DNA from: DASRHY01 sp046765875
GTDB lineage: Bacteria; Actinomycetota; Actinomycetes; Propionibacteriales; Kribbellaceae
NCBI GenBank assembly: GCA_046765875.1
Contig: JBKPSJ010000404.1
Coordinates: 1-9,747, forward strand
Length of the DNA stretch: 9,747 bases
Direction of reading: 5' to 3'
In this document: positions 1-6,913 of the stretch, piece by piece
Position numbering within the stretch: position 1 is the first letter of the stretch
Layout: each line of letters begins with the position of its first letter
Notes under the pieces: model-generated
Told to the model about the DNA's origin: nothing
Seen by the model: only the letters and a program-made list of their open reading frames with translations
The model's database searches: none
Position numbers and translations under genes: made by a program

Positions 1-195
1 GTACTGGCCGTACTGACCTTGGCCGTACTGACCCTGGCCCTGGTACGGGCCCTGGTTCTGGTACGGGCCCTGGTTCTGGTACGGGCCCTGGTTCTGGTAC
101 GGGCCGCTGTACGGGCCTTGGTTTTGGCCGTACTGGTTCGGGTTCTGAGCCGGGTGCTGATCCTGCGGACCGCCCGGCTGAGGTGGGTAGCTCAT
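1..195 (-). CDS. Partial N-terminus of a Gln/Gly/Pro/Tyr-rich repeat protein
   Basis: The minus strand is open from an ATG at 195 to the left edge, so only the first 65 residues are visible and the C-terminal part lies outside. It starts MSYPPQPGGPQDQH and continues almost entirely in Q, G, P, Y and N. Three exact QNQGPY hexapeptides occupy residues 34-51, and QGQYG pentapeptides follow at about 54-63. There is no signal peptide or membrane segment in this part. A GAAGGAG Shine-Dalgarno (plus 200-206) lies 4 nt before the ATG and supports this start. In actinobacteria, tails of this kind are usually disordered cytoplasmic extensions in front of a membrane domain (for example DUF4190-, RDD- or DUF4870-type proteins). 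The missing part decides which, so I do not name it. It is divergent from the ATL gene with 68 bp between starts. I am confident that it is coding because the bias is protein-like only in this frame, and the function is unknown. Confidence 0.75.
   Translation of the reverse strand, partial: MSYPPQPGGPQDQHPAQNPNQYGQNQGPYSGPYQNQGPYQNQGPYQNQGPYQGQGQYGQGQYGQY
6..35. repeat. 15-bp tandem repeat, two copies
   Basis: Two 15-bp units (6-20 and 21-35) differ at one position, t at 19 versus c at 34. On the minus strand they encode the QGQYG-type pentapeptide repeat that follows the hexapeptide repeat in the same partial protein. The array may continue beyond the left edge. It is a second, independent repeat period (15 against 18 bp) inside one gene. 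Confidence 0.75.
42..105. repeat. 18-bp tandem repeat, three perfect copies plus a partial
   Basis: The unit GGTACGGGCCCTGGTTCT occurs without a mismatch at 42-59, 60-77 and 78-95. A fourth partial copy, its first 10 bases, is at 96-105. Read on the minus strand each unit encodes six residues, giving the QNQGPY repeat of the left-edge protein. Perfect identity at the DNA level, including wobble bases, suggests recent slippage or duplication rather than selection on the peptide alone. Confidence 0.9.
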
Positions 196-247
196 CGGAC
201 TCCTTCGACCGTGTCGCCAGTGTGACGCGTCGCCGGGCCAGGCCGAT

Positions 248-263
248 TACCGTGACTCCCGTG
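248..263 (+). promoter_or_regulatory. Candidate leaderless -10 element for the ATL gene
   Basis: TACCGT at 248-253 fits the actinobacterial TAnnnT -10 pattern. It is followed after 7 nt by GTG at 261 and directly by ATG at 264. A weak -35 candidate, GTGACG at 223-228, sits 19 bp upstream. No Shine-Dalgarno precedes either start. If transcription begins at 260-264 the mRNA is leaderless. This is inferred from spacing only. Confidence 0.4.
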
Positions 264-560
264 ATGGACCGGGAGGAGTACGTCGAGGCGGTGCTGACGG
301 CGGTCGAGTCGATCCCGGAGGGCCAGGTCGCGACCTACGGGGACATCGCGGCCTATGTCGGGCAGGGCGGTCCACGACAGGTCGGCGCGGTGATGCGTGA
401 GTACGGCGGCGGGGTGCCTTGGTGGAGAGTGATCCGGGCCAGCGGCGTGCCGGCCGATGAGGTCGGCGACGAGCAATTGCAGCTGCTCCGGGGCGACGGC
501 GTCCGCGTCACCGATGGCAAGGTCGACCTCCGCAATTTCCGCTGGAACCCTGAGACCTGA
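264..560 (+). CDS. Alkyltransferase-like protein (ATL, MGMT homologue lacking the acceptor Cys)
   Basis: A 98-residue protein of the O6-alkylguanine-DNA alkyltransferase fold, matching the usual length of stand-alone ATLs (about 100). The MGMT DNA-binding core is recognisable: TYGDIA (residues 24-29, base-flipping Tyr25), PRQVG (37-41, with Arg38 where the arginine finger is expected) and the active-site loop PWWRVI (52-57). In MGMT this loop reads PCHRV. Here Trp replaces both the Cys that accepts the alkyl group and the next His, so it cannot be a methyltransferase. Characterised ATLs bind O6-alkylguanine, bend the DNA and flag the lesion for nucleotide excision repair. Longer in-frame starts exist (GTG 222, GTG 183), but they intrude on the divergent gene's control region and add no conserved sequence. 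GTG 261 is a real alternative (see the leaderless -10 entry). The gene sits 77 bp upstream of adnA on the same strand, a neighbourhood also known around mycobacterial adnAB. Confidence 0.9.
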   Translation: MDREEYVEAVLTAVESIPEGQVATYGDIAAYVGQGGPRQVGAVMREYGGGVPWWRVIRASGVPADEVGDEQLQLLRGDGVRVTDGKVDLRNFRWNPET

Positions 561-585
561 CGCCGGAAGCCGGACACCTTCGGCG
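561..585 (+). other. Imperfect hairpin in the ATL-adnA gap
   Basis: Directly after the ATL stop, CGCC-G-GAAG (561-569) can pair with CTTCGGCG (578-585) around an 8-nt loop, leaving one bulged G. There is no following U tract, so it is not a canonical intrinsic terminator. It might attenuate read-through or protect an RNA 3' end between ATL and adnA, or it may simply reflect GC-rich sequence. Confidence 0.25.
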
Positions 586-637
586 GTCGCGGAGTGGCTT
601 CGCCCGGGTTGTCGGTGCGGCGTGCTGAGATGCTGCG

Positions 638-3600
638 GTGCCGACGTACCGACTCGCCCGCAGCAGCATCGGGCAGACGCCGGCACCCGAGCTCGATCCC
701 GGCCAGCAGGCGGTCGTCGACCATCCCGGTGGCCCGCTGCTGGTGCTCGCCGGACCGGGCACCGGCAAGACCACGACGCTGGTCGAGGCGGTCGTCGACC
801 GGGTGGCCAACCGCGGGCTGAGCCCGGACGAGGTGCTCGTGCTCACGTTCGGGCGCAAGGCCGCGATGGAGGTGCGGGACCGGATCACCGCGCGGCTCGG
901 CCGCACCACCCGGATGCTGCCATCGATGACGTTCCACGCGTTCGGGTACGCGCTGCTACGCCGGTTCATGCCGGCCGACGCCTTCGACATACCGCTGCGG
1001 CTGCCTTCCGGGCCCGAGCAGGCGCTGCGGCTGACAGAGGCGCTCGGCGGCAGTCGCGAGATCGGCAGCGTCGCTTGGCCGCCGGCGCTGCACCCCGCAC
1101 TACGGACCCGTGGGTTCGCCGACGAGGTCCGCGCGGTGATCGGCAAGGCCCGCCAGCTCGGGCTGGATCCGGAGGACCTGGCCGCTGCCGGGCGCGAGGC
1201 GGAACGCCCGGAGTGGGTCGCGGTCGGCGACTTCTTCGAGGAGTACCTGCAGGTCCTCGACCACGAGCAGGTGCTGGACTACTCCGAGCTGATCCACCGC
1301 GCCGTACTGCTCGCTCAGCGGCCGGACGTGCAGCGGAGGTTGCGCGACGAGTTCAAGGTCGTGTTCGTCGACGAGTACCAGGACACCGATCCCGGGCAGG
1401 TCGCGCTGCTGCAGGCGCTGGCCGGCGACGGCCGCGACCTGATCGTGGTCGGGGACCCGGATCAGTCGATCTACACGTTCCGCGGCGCCGATGTTCGCGG
1501 GCTGCTGCGCTTCGCCGAGGACTTCCGCGCCGCCGACGGCTCGCCCGCTCCGCAGCTCGCGCTCGGTGTCACCCGCAGATTCGGTACGTCGCTGCAGCGC
1601 GTGTCCCGCAACGTGGCAAGCCGGCTCGGCCTGCCCGGCACCCTCGACCGGGAGGCGTTCAAACGGTTCCGCAAACCCGACGCGTCCGGCTGCGAGTTCG
1701 GTCCCGGCAAGGCCGAGGCGTACCTGTACTCGACACCCGGCGCGGAGCTGGAGCAGATCGCGGACCTGCTCCGCCGGGCGCACGTGACCGACGGGCTGGC
1801 CTGGCGGGACCTGGCCGTGCTGGTGCGATCCGGCCGCCGTTCGATCGCGCCGCTGCGCCGGGCGCTGGCCGCGGCCGGTATCCCGGTGGACGTAGCTGGT
1901 GACGAGCTTCCGCTGGCGCGCGAGTCCGCCGTACATCCGATGCTGTTGGCGCTGCGGGCGGTCGCTGATCCCGGATCGCTGACCGCGGATGTGATGCGGG
2001 CACTGGCGCTGTCGCCGCTCGGCGGAATGGACGCCGGCCAACTCAGACGGCTCGCGCGCACACTGCGGAATCGCGATCGCGAGACCGCGGCCGGGCAGCG
2101 ACTGCCGCGGTCGTCCGACGAGCTTCTGACTGAGGCGCTCGCCGATCCGTTGCGGCTCGACCCTGAGGCGTCGACCGCCGAGGCCAGGTTCTCGGCGCTC
2201 GGGCTTCGGTTGCTCAAGGCAAGGAATGTGGTGACGGCAGGCGCGGCGCCGGACGAGGCGATGTGGGCGCTCTGGTCGGATTCGCCGTGGCTGCGGCGAC
2301 TGCGATCGGCGTCGTCCGGCGGCGGCGAGGCCGCTCGTTCCGCGCATCGCGACCTGGATGCCTTGTGCGCCTTGTTCGACGCGGCCGGGCGGGCCGAGGA
2401 GCAGGTCGGGTTCAAGGGTGTCACCGCCTTCCTCGCCGAGCTCGAGTCGCAGGACATCCCGGGCGACAACCGCTTCGACACCGCTGTGCGCGAGGCCGGC
2501 GTACAACTGATGACGGCGCACCGCTCCAAGGGTCTGCAGTGGCGGCTGGTCGTGGTGGCGGGTGTCCAGGAGGGAGCCTGGCCCGACCTACGGCGGCGCG
2601 GGTCGTTGCTCGAACCGGACCGGCTCGGACCGGAAGGCCTGGTCGAGCCGCTGACGCCGGTCGCGCTGCTGGCCGAGGAGCGAAGGCTGTTCTATGTGGC
2701 GATCACCCGTGCCCGGCAGCGGCTGGTGGTGACCGCGGTGCAGGCGCCGGAGGCCGACGGCGAGCAGCCGTCGCGGTTCCTGGCCGAGCTCGGGATCAAT
2801 CAGGTCGTCGTACCCGGCCGGCCGCGTCGACCGCTCTCACTGGCCGGGTTGGTGGCCGACCTGCGCTGCACTCTGACGGACCCGAAAGCGTCACCCGCGC
2901 TGCGGATGGCCGCGGCGGACCGGTTGGCCACATTGGCGGACGCGGTGGACGAGCAGGGCCGTCCACTGGTGCCGATGGCGGATCCGGCGCGCTGGTGGGG
3001 CGTGCGCGAACGGACCGCGTCGGAGCAGCCGGTCGTGCAACCGGACGCGCCGGTTCCGCTGTCGGGGAGCGCGTTGACCACGATGGTCGACTGCCCACTG
3101 AAGTGGTTCCTGCAGCGCCGGGCGGGAGGCGAGAGCGCGAGCACGACGTCGATCGGGTTCGGGTCCGTCCTGCACGCGCTCGCCGATGCGGTGGCGACCG
3201 GAAAGCTTCCCGCCGACCTGGCCGAGCTGAGCGGCTGGCTCGACCGGGTCTGGCACCAGTTGGAGTTCGAGTCGGTATGGATATCCGACCGCGAGCGTGC
3301 CGAGGCGGACAAGGCATTGCGCCGGTTCGTCGCCTGGCACACCAGTCGGCCCGGCCGCACCGTCAGCGGGACCGAGGTGCCGTTCCGGGTGTTGCTGCCG
3401 GATCCGGAGAGCCCGGCGGTCGAGCTGTCCGGGCGAATGGACCGGGTCGAGACCGATGCCGACGGCAACGTTCATGTGGTCGACCTGAAGACCGGCCGGA
3501 GGGCGCCGACCGGGCCGGCACTGGCCCGGCACGTCCAGCTCGCGGTGTATCAGAAGGCGGTGGGTCAGCGCAGCGGCGGGGCCGAGCTGGTCCAGTTGCG

Positions 3601-3811
3601 TATCGACGACAACGGTGGGTTCCCGAAGGTGCAGCCGCAGGCACCGCTGGAGCCGGACGAGAGCGGCCGGACCTGGCTGGACGAGGCCATCGACGAGGCC
3701 GAGCGCTTGGTCCGCAAGGAGGACTTCGTTGCCCGGCGCAACGACGGCTGCGACCGCTGTGAGGTCCGCGCGCTGTGCCCGATCCAGCCCGAGGGGAGAG
3801 GGGTCGTCTAA
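638..3811 (+). CDS. adnA: AdnA, helicase-nuclease subunit of the AdnAB break-resection complex
   Basis: A 1057-residue protein with an N-terminal UvrD-like SF1 helicase and a C-terminal RecB-type nuclease. Helicase signatures in order: LDPGQQAVVDH (19-29), Walker A GPGTGKT (39-45), Walker B DEYQDT (245-250), motif III GDPDQSIYTFRG (272-283), motif V TAHRSKGLQW (626-635) and motif VI EERRLFYVAITRAR (680-693). The nuclease has His846, GRMD (Asp935), VVDLKTG (Asp949, Lys951) and QLAVY (967-971), a complete PD-(D/E)XK set. Cys819, Cys1038, Cys1041 and Cys1047 form the C-n-C-x2-C-x5-C pattern of the AddB-type iron-sulphur staple. Mycobacterial AdnAB is an ATP-driven heterodimer that unwinds and cuts duplex ends at double-strand breaks. 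GTG 638 is the first start in the open frame and puts the usual short lead before motif Q. Its SD is weak (GAG 9 nt upstream), consistent with co-transcription with ATL. It is followed without a gap by adnB. Confidence 0.95.
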   Translation: MPTYRLARSSIGQTPAPELDPGQQAVVDHPGGPLLVLAGPGTGKTTTLVEAVVDRVANRGLSPDEVLVLTFGRKAAMEVRDRITARLGRTTRMLPSMTFHAFGYALLRRFMPADAFDIPLRLPSGPEQALRLTEALGGSREIGSVAWPPALHPALRTRGFADEVRAVIGKARQLGLDPEDLAAAGREAERPEWVAVGDFFEEYLQVLDHEQVLDYSELIHRAVLLAQRPDVQRRLRDEFKVVFVDEYQDTDPGQVALLQALAGDGRDLIVVGDPDQSIYTFRGADVRGLLRFAEDFRAADGSPAPQLALGVTRRFGTSLQRVSRNVASRLGLPGTLDREAFKRFRKPDASGCEFGPGKAEAYLYSTPGAELEQIADLLRRAHVTDGLAWRDLAVLVRSGRRSIAPLRRALAAAGIPVDVAGDELPLARESAVHPMLLALRAVADPGSLTADVMRALALSPLGGMDAGQLRRLARTLRNRDRETAAGQRLPRSSDELLTEALADPLRLDPEASTAEARFSALGLRLLKARNVVTAGAAPDEAMWALWSDSPWLRRLRSASSGGGEAARSAHRDLDALCALFDAAGRAEEQVGFKGVTAFLAELESQDIPGDNRFDTAVREAGVQLMTAHRSKGLQWRLVVVAGVQEGAWPDLRRRGSLLEPDRLGPEGLVEPLTPVALLAEERRLFYVAITRARQRLVVTAVQAPEADGEQPSRFLAELGINQVVVPGRPRRPLSLAGLVADLRCTLTDPKASPALRMAAADRLATLADAVDEQGRPLVPMADPARWWGVRERTASEQPVVQPDAPVPLSGSALTTMVDCPLKWFLQRRAGGESASTTSIGFGSVLHALADAVATGKLPADLAELSGWLDRVWHQLEFESVWISDRERAEADKALRRFVAWHTSRPGRTVSGTEVPFRVLLPDPESPAVELSGRMDRVETDADGNVHVVDLKTGRRAPTGPALARHVQLAVYQKAVGQRSGGAELVQLRIDDNGGFPKVQPQAPLEPDESGRTWLDEAIDEAERLVRKEDFVARRNDGCDRCEVRALCPIQPEGRGVV

Positions 3812-3814
3812 ATG
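3799..3814 (+). promoter_or_regulatory. adnA-adnB junction with ribosome binding site
   Basis: AGGGG at 3799-3803, inside a purine-rich tract from 3791, lies 8 nt before the adnB ATG at 3812 and is encoded by the last codons of adnA. The adnA TAA (3809-3811) touches the ATG with no base between, so terminating ribosomes can restart. This would tend to keep the two subunits near 1:1. The site fixes the adnB start. Confidence 0.7.
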
Positions 3815-6800
3815 GATGTCTCCGCTTTGCTGGGTGTGCCGTTCAGCGATCAGCAGCTGGCGGCGATCAGGGCGCCGCTGGAGCCGGCGGTGATCGTGGC
3901 CGGCGCCGGGTCCGGCAAGACGACGGCGATGGCCGCACGGGTGGTCTGGCTGGTCGGCACCGGCCGGGTGGCCCCGGAGCAGGTGCTCGGGCTGACGTTC
4001 ACCCGCAAGGCCGCCACCGAGTTGGGCGGGCGGATCCGGGCCGCACTCGCACAACTCGGGCTCGCCGACGACGCGGGGGAGCCGGAGGTGTCGACGTACC
4101 ACGCGTTCGCCGGGCGGCTGATCGCCGAGCATGGGCTCCGGTTGGGGATCGAGCCGGACCTGCGGGTGCTGGCCGACGCCACTCGATACCAGCTCGCCGG
4201 GTCCGTCGTCCGGCGAAGCAAGGGCCCGATCCGGCATGCATCGCACCACGTACCGACGCTGGTCAACAGCCTGCTCGCCCTGGACGGGGAACTCGCCGAC
4301 CATTTGGTTTCACCGGCGGAGGTGCAGGCGTACGACGAGGCGGTCCGGGCCGAGACCGGTTCGGTTCACAAGCCCGTGGCCGGCGTGCGCACGATGAGCG
4401 AGACCACGCTGAAGCGCGCCGAGATCCTGCAACTGGTCGAGGAGTACAGGTCGTACAAGGCGGACCGCGGTGTGCTCGACTTCGCCGATCAGATGGCTCT
4501 CGGCGCCCGGCTGGCCGAGGAGAGCGCCGAGGTCGGCAAGATCGAGCGGGACCGGTTTCGGGTGGTGCTGCTGGACGAGTACCAGGACACGTCGGTCTCG
4601 CAGCGACGGATGCTGACAGCGCTGTTCGGCGGCGGTCATCCGGTCACGGCGGTCGGGGATCCCTGCCAGGCGATCTACGGATGGCGCGGTGCCTCGGTCG
4701 CCAACCTCGACGACTTCCCCACGCATTTTCCGGCGGCTGACGGCACGCCCGCTCGGCGGTTCGCGCTCAGCGTCAACCGCAGGTGCGGGAGCGAGATCCT
4801 TGCCGCGGCCAACAACCATGCCGCCCCGCTGTACGACCGGCACCCGGGCGTGAAGCCGTTGGCCGCGCCGCAAGGAGCGCGGCCGGGTGCGATTCGGGTC
4901 GGGCTGTTCGAGACCCGGACCGAGGAGGTCGGCTGGATCGCGGAGGCGATCGTTGCCGCACACCGGACGCCGGGCCGCCGCTGGAAGGACATCGGCGTGC
5001 TGATGCGTACCAACACCGACCTGGCGGCGGTACACGAGGCGCTGGTGAGCCGCGGCGTACCGGTCGAGGTGGTCGGGCTCGGTGGGCTGCTCGCGTTGCC
5101 AGAGGTCGTCGACGTCGTGACCATCCTGCGGGCCGTCAACGACCTGACCGCCAACGCGGCGATGCTGCGGATCCTGACCGGCCCGCGGTACCGGATCGGG
5201 CCGCGTGACCTGGCGCTGCTCGCGAACCGGGCTCGGGCACTTGCTCATGCCGAACAGCACCGTGCCGACCCGGACGACTTGGTTTCGGCGCTCGACGCAG
5301 CCGTCAGCGGGATGGACTCGACCGAGGTGATCTCGCTCGCCGAGGCGGTGGACGATCCGGGCGGACCGGCGTGGAACTACGACCCGGTCGCGCGTTCGCG
5401 CTTCGCCGAGCTGTCGGCCGAGCTCCGCGGTTTGCGCCAGCACGCGGGGGAGCCGCTGCTCGATCTCGTACGCCGCGTAGTGGCCACGATCGGGCTGGAC
5501 GTCGAACTGGCCGCGACGCCGGAACACGTCGCCGGATCGCGGCGGGACCAGTTGGCCGCGTTCCTCGATGCGGTCGGCTCGTTCTCGGCCACCGACTCCG
5601 ACGGCTCGCTCGACGGGTTGCTGGCCTACCTGGCCGCGGAGGAGGAGTACGCGGCCGGTCTGGACCTAGCCGTACCGAGCGAGGCCGATTCGGTGAAGCT
5701 GCTGACCGCGCACCGGGCGAAGGGGCTGGAGTGGCCGGTGGTGTTCGTACCCGCACTGGTGGCGTCGGTGTTCCCGAGCGACCGCGGCCGGCCGAAGTGG
5801 ACGACGAACGCGCGTACGCTGCCCTGGCCATTGCGTGGAGACGCCGACACGCTGCCCGTGCTGAACGAGTTGTCAAACCCCGGGCTGAAGGAGTTCGGGG
5901 CCGCTTGCCGCGAAAGCGACCTGCTGGAGGAGAGGCGGCTCGGGTACGTCGCGTTCACGCGGGCCAAGGACATCCTCGTCGCCACCGGGCACTGGTGGGG
6001 CCCGACGCAGAAGAAGCCGCGCGGGCCGTCCGCGTACCTGGAACTGTTGCGGCGGCATGCGGCCGACGCGGCCGGCTGGGCGGATCAACCACCGCCGGAC
6101 GCGGAGAACCCCGAGCTTTCCACGGTGACCGAGGTGTCATGGCCGGCGCCGGCTGACCCAGATGCGCACCGGCGGCGAATCGCCGCGGCCGACTTGGTGA
6201 CGCAGGCGCGGACGGCCGGACCGCTGACCGACGAGGCCGACCTGCTGCTCGACGAACAGGCGACCGTCGCGCGCTGGGACACCGAGCTGGAGCGGCTGCT
6301 CGACGAGGCACGCACGGCCCGGCAGCGAACGGCGCAAGAGGTCGCCCTGCCGTCGTCGTTGTCGGCGACCCAACTGTTGCGTCTGGCCAACGATCCCGAC
6401 GGGCTGGCGGCCGAACTGGCACGGCCGATGCCGCGCAAGCCGAACCGGGCCGCGAGGTTCGGCACCCGGTTCCACGCGTGGGTGGAGGGGTACTTCGGTC
6501 AGCAGTTGCTGCTCGACCCGGACGATCTGCCGGGCGCCGCCGACGAGGGGATCGTCGACGACACCGACCTGGTCGAGCTGATGGACGCGTTTCGCGACGG
6601 CCCGTACGGCGACCGGACCCCGCTGGAGATCGAGGCACCGTTCGCGTTGTCGCTCGGCGGCCGGGTGATCCGTGGGCGGATCGACGCCGTCTACCGGACC
6701 GATGACGGGTACGACGTCGTGGACTGGAAGACGCATCGCCAAGAGACGGCCGATCCGCTCCAGTTGGCTGTGTACCGGGTCGCCTGGGCCGAACTGGCCG

Positions 6801-6913
6801 GCGTACCGATCGAGAAGGTGGGCGCGGCCTTCTACTACGTCCGCACCGGAGACATCGTCCGGCCCGCCGACCTGCCGGGCCGTGACGAACTCCTTGACCT
6901 GCTCAGCTCATGA
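3812..6913 (+). CDS. adnB: AdnB, helicase-nuclease partner subunit of AdnAB
   Basis: A 1033-residue protein with the same two-part plan as AdnA: a UvrD-like SF1 motor and a C-terminal RecB-family nuclease. Motifs in order: FSDQQLAAI (11-19), Walker A GAGSGKT (31-37), Walker B DEYQDT (255-260), GDPCQAIYGWRG (282-293), TAHRAKGLEW (632-641) and EERRLGYVAFTRAK (706-719). The nuclease shows His888 in GTRFHAW, GRID (Asp958), VVDWKT (Asp971, Lys973) and QLAVY (984-988), so the catalytic residues are all present. Unlike AdnA there is no cysteine cluster around the nuclease domain. In the studied mycobacterial enzyme AdnB supplies the leading motor, and each nuclease is thought to cut one strand. The ATG at 3812 has a good SD and abuts the adnA stop. 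The last 11 bp overlap the convergent Uma2 gene. The start, full length and intact motifs indicate a functional gene. Confidence 0.95.
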   Translation: MDVSALLGVPFSDQQLAAIRAPLEPAVIVAGAGSGKTTAMAARVVWLVGTGRVAPEQVLGLTFTRKAATELGGRIRAALAQLGLADDAGEPEVSTYHAFAGRLIAEHGLRLGIEPDLRVLADATRYQLAGSVVRRSKGPIRHASHHVPTLVNSLLALDGELADHLVSPAEVQAYDEAVRAETGSVHKPVAGVRTMSETTLKRAEILQLVEEYRSYKADRGVLDFADQMALGARLAEESAEVGKIERDRFRVVLLDEYQDTSVSQRRMLTALFGGGHPVTAVGDPCQAIYGWRGASVANLDDFPTHFPAADGTPARRFALSVNRRCGSEILAAANNHAAPLYDRHPGVKPLAAPQGARPGAIRVGLFETRTEEVGWIAEAIVAAHRTPGRRWKDIGVLMRTNTDLAAVHEALVSRGVPVEVVGLGGLLALPEVVDVVTILRAVNDLTANAAMLRILTGPRYRIGPRDLALLANRARALAHAEQHRADPDDLVSALDAAVSGMDSTEVISLAEAVDDPGGPAWNYDPVARSRFAELSAELRGLRQHAGEPLLDLVRRVVATIGLDVELAATPEHVAGSRRDQLAAFLDAVGSFSATDSDGSLDGLLAYLAAEEEYAAGLDLAVPSEADSVKLLTAHRAKGLEWPVVFVPALVASVFPSDRGRPKWTTNARTLPWPLRGDADTLPVLNELSNPGLKEFGAACRESDLLEERRLGYVAFTRAKDILVATGHWWGPTQKKPRGPSAYLELLRRHAADAAGWADQPPPDAENPELSTVTEVSWPAPADPDAHRRRIAAADLVTQARTAGPLTDEADLLLDEQATVARWDTELERLLDEARTARQRTAQEVALPSSLSATQLLRLANDPDGLAAELARPMPRKPNRAARFGTRFHAWVEGYFGQQLLLDPDDLPGAADEGIVDDTDLVELMDAFRDGPYGDRTPLEIEAPFALSLGGRVIRGRIDAVYRTDDGYDVVDWKTHRQETADPLQLAVYRVAWAELAGVPIEKVGAAFYYVRTGDIVRPADLPGRDELLDLLSS

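Noticed and set aside
1..105. Possible CRISPR-like array
   Set aside because: The units are 15-18 bp and directly contiguous, with no spacers, and they keep a reading frame. This is a coding tandem repeat.
19..225. Plus-strand 68-residue hydrophobic Leu/Val/Arg repeat ORF
   Set aside because: It is the complement of the Q/G/P/Y-rich repeat gene on the minus strand. That strand has an SD and a sensible start, and the hydrophobic repeat follows automatically from the tandem DNA repeat.
183..263. N-terminal extension of the ATL protein from GTG 183 or GTG 222
   Set aside because: The extension is Ser/Arg-rich without family similarity, overlaps the start and SD of the divergent gene (GTG 183) or leaves almost no promoter space (GTG 222), and has no SD.
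457..1902. 481-residue plus-strand ORF, and the long minus-strand ORFs 1100-2521, 2891-4303 and 4310-5527
   Set aside because: They overlap adnA and adnB almost completely, show Arg/Pro/Ala-rich shadow composition and no motifs, and arise from high GC suppressing stops.
264..6913. Phage-defence island (RecB-like nucleases, helicases and a Uma2 nuclease together)
   Set aside because: The helicase-nucleases match the housekeeping AdnAB pair in order, length and motifs, and no defence partner genes, integrase, tRNA attachment site or composition shift is visible.
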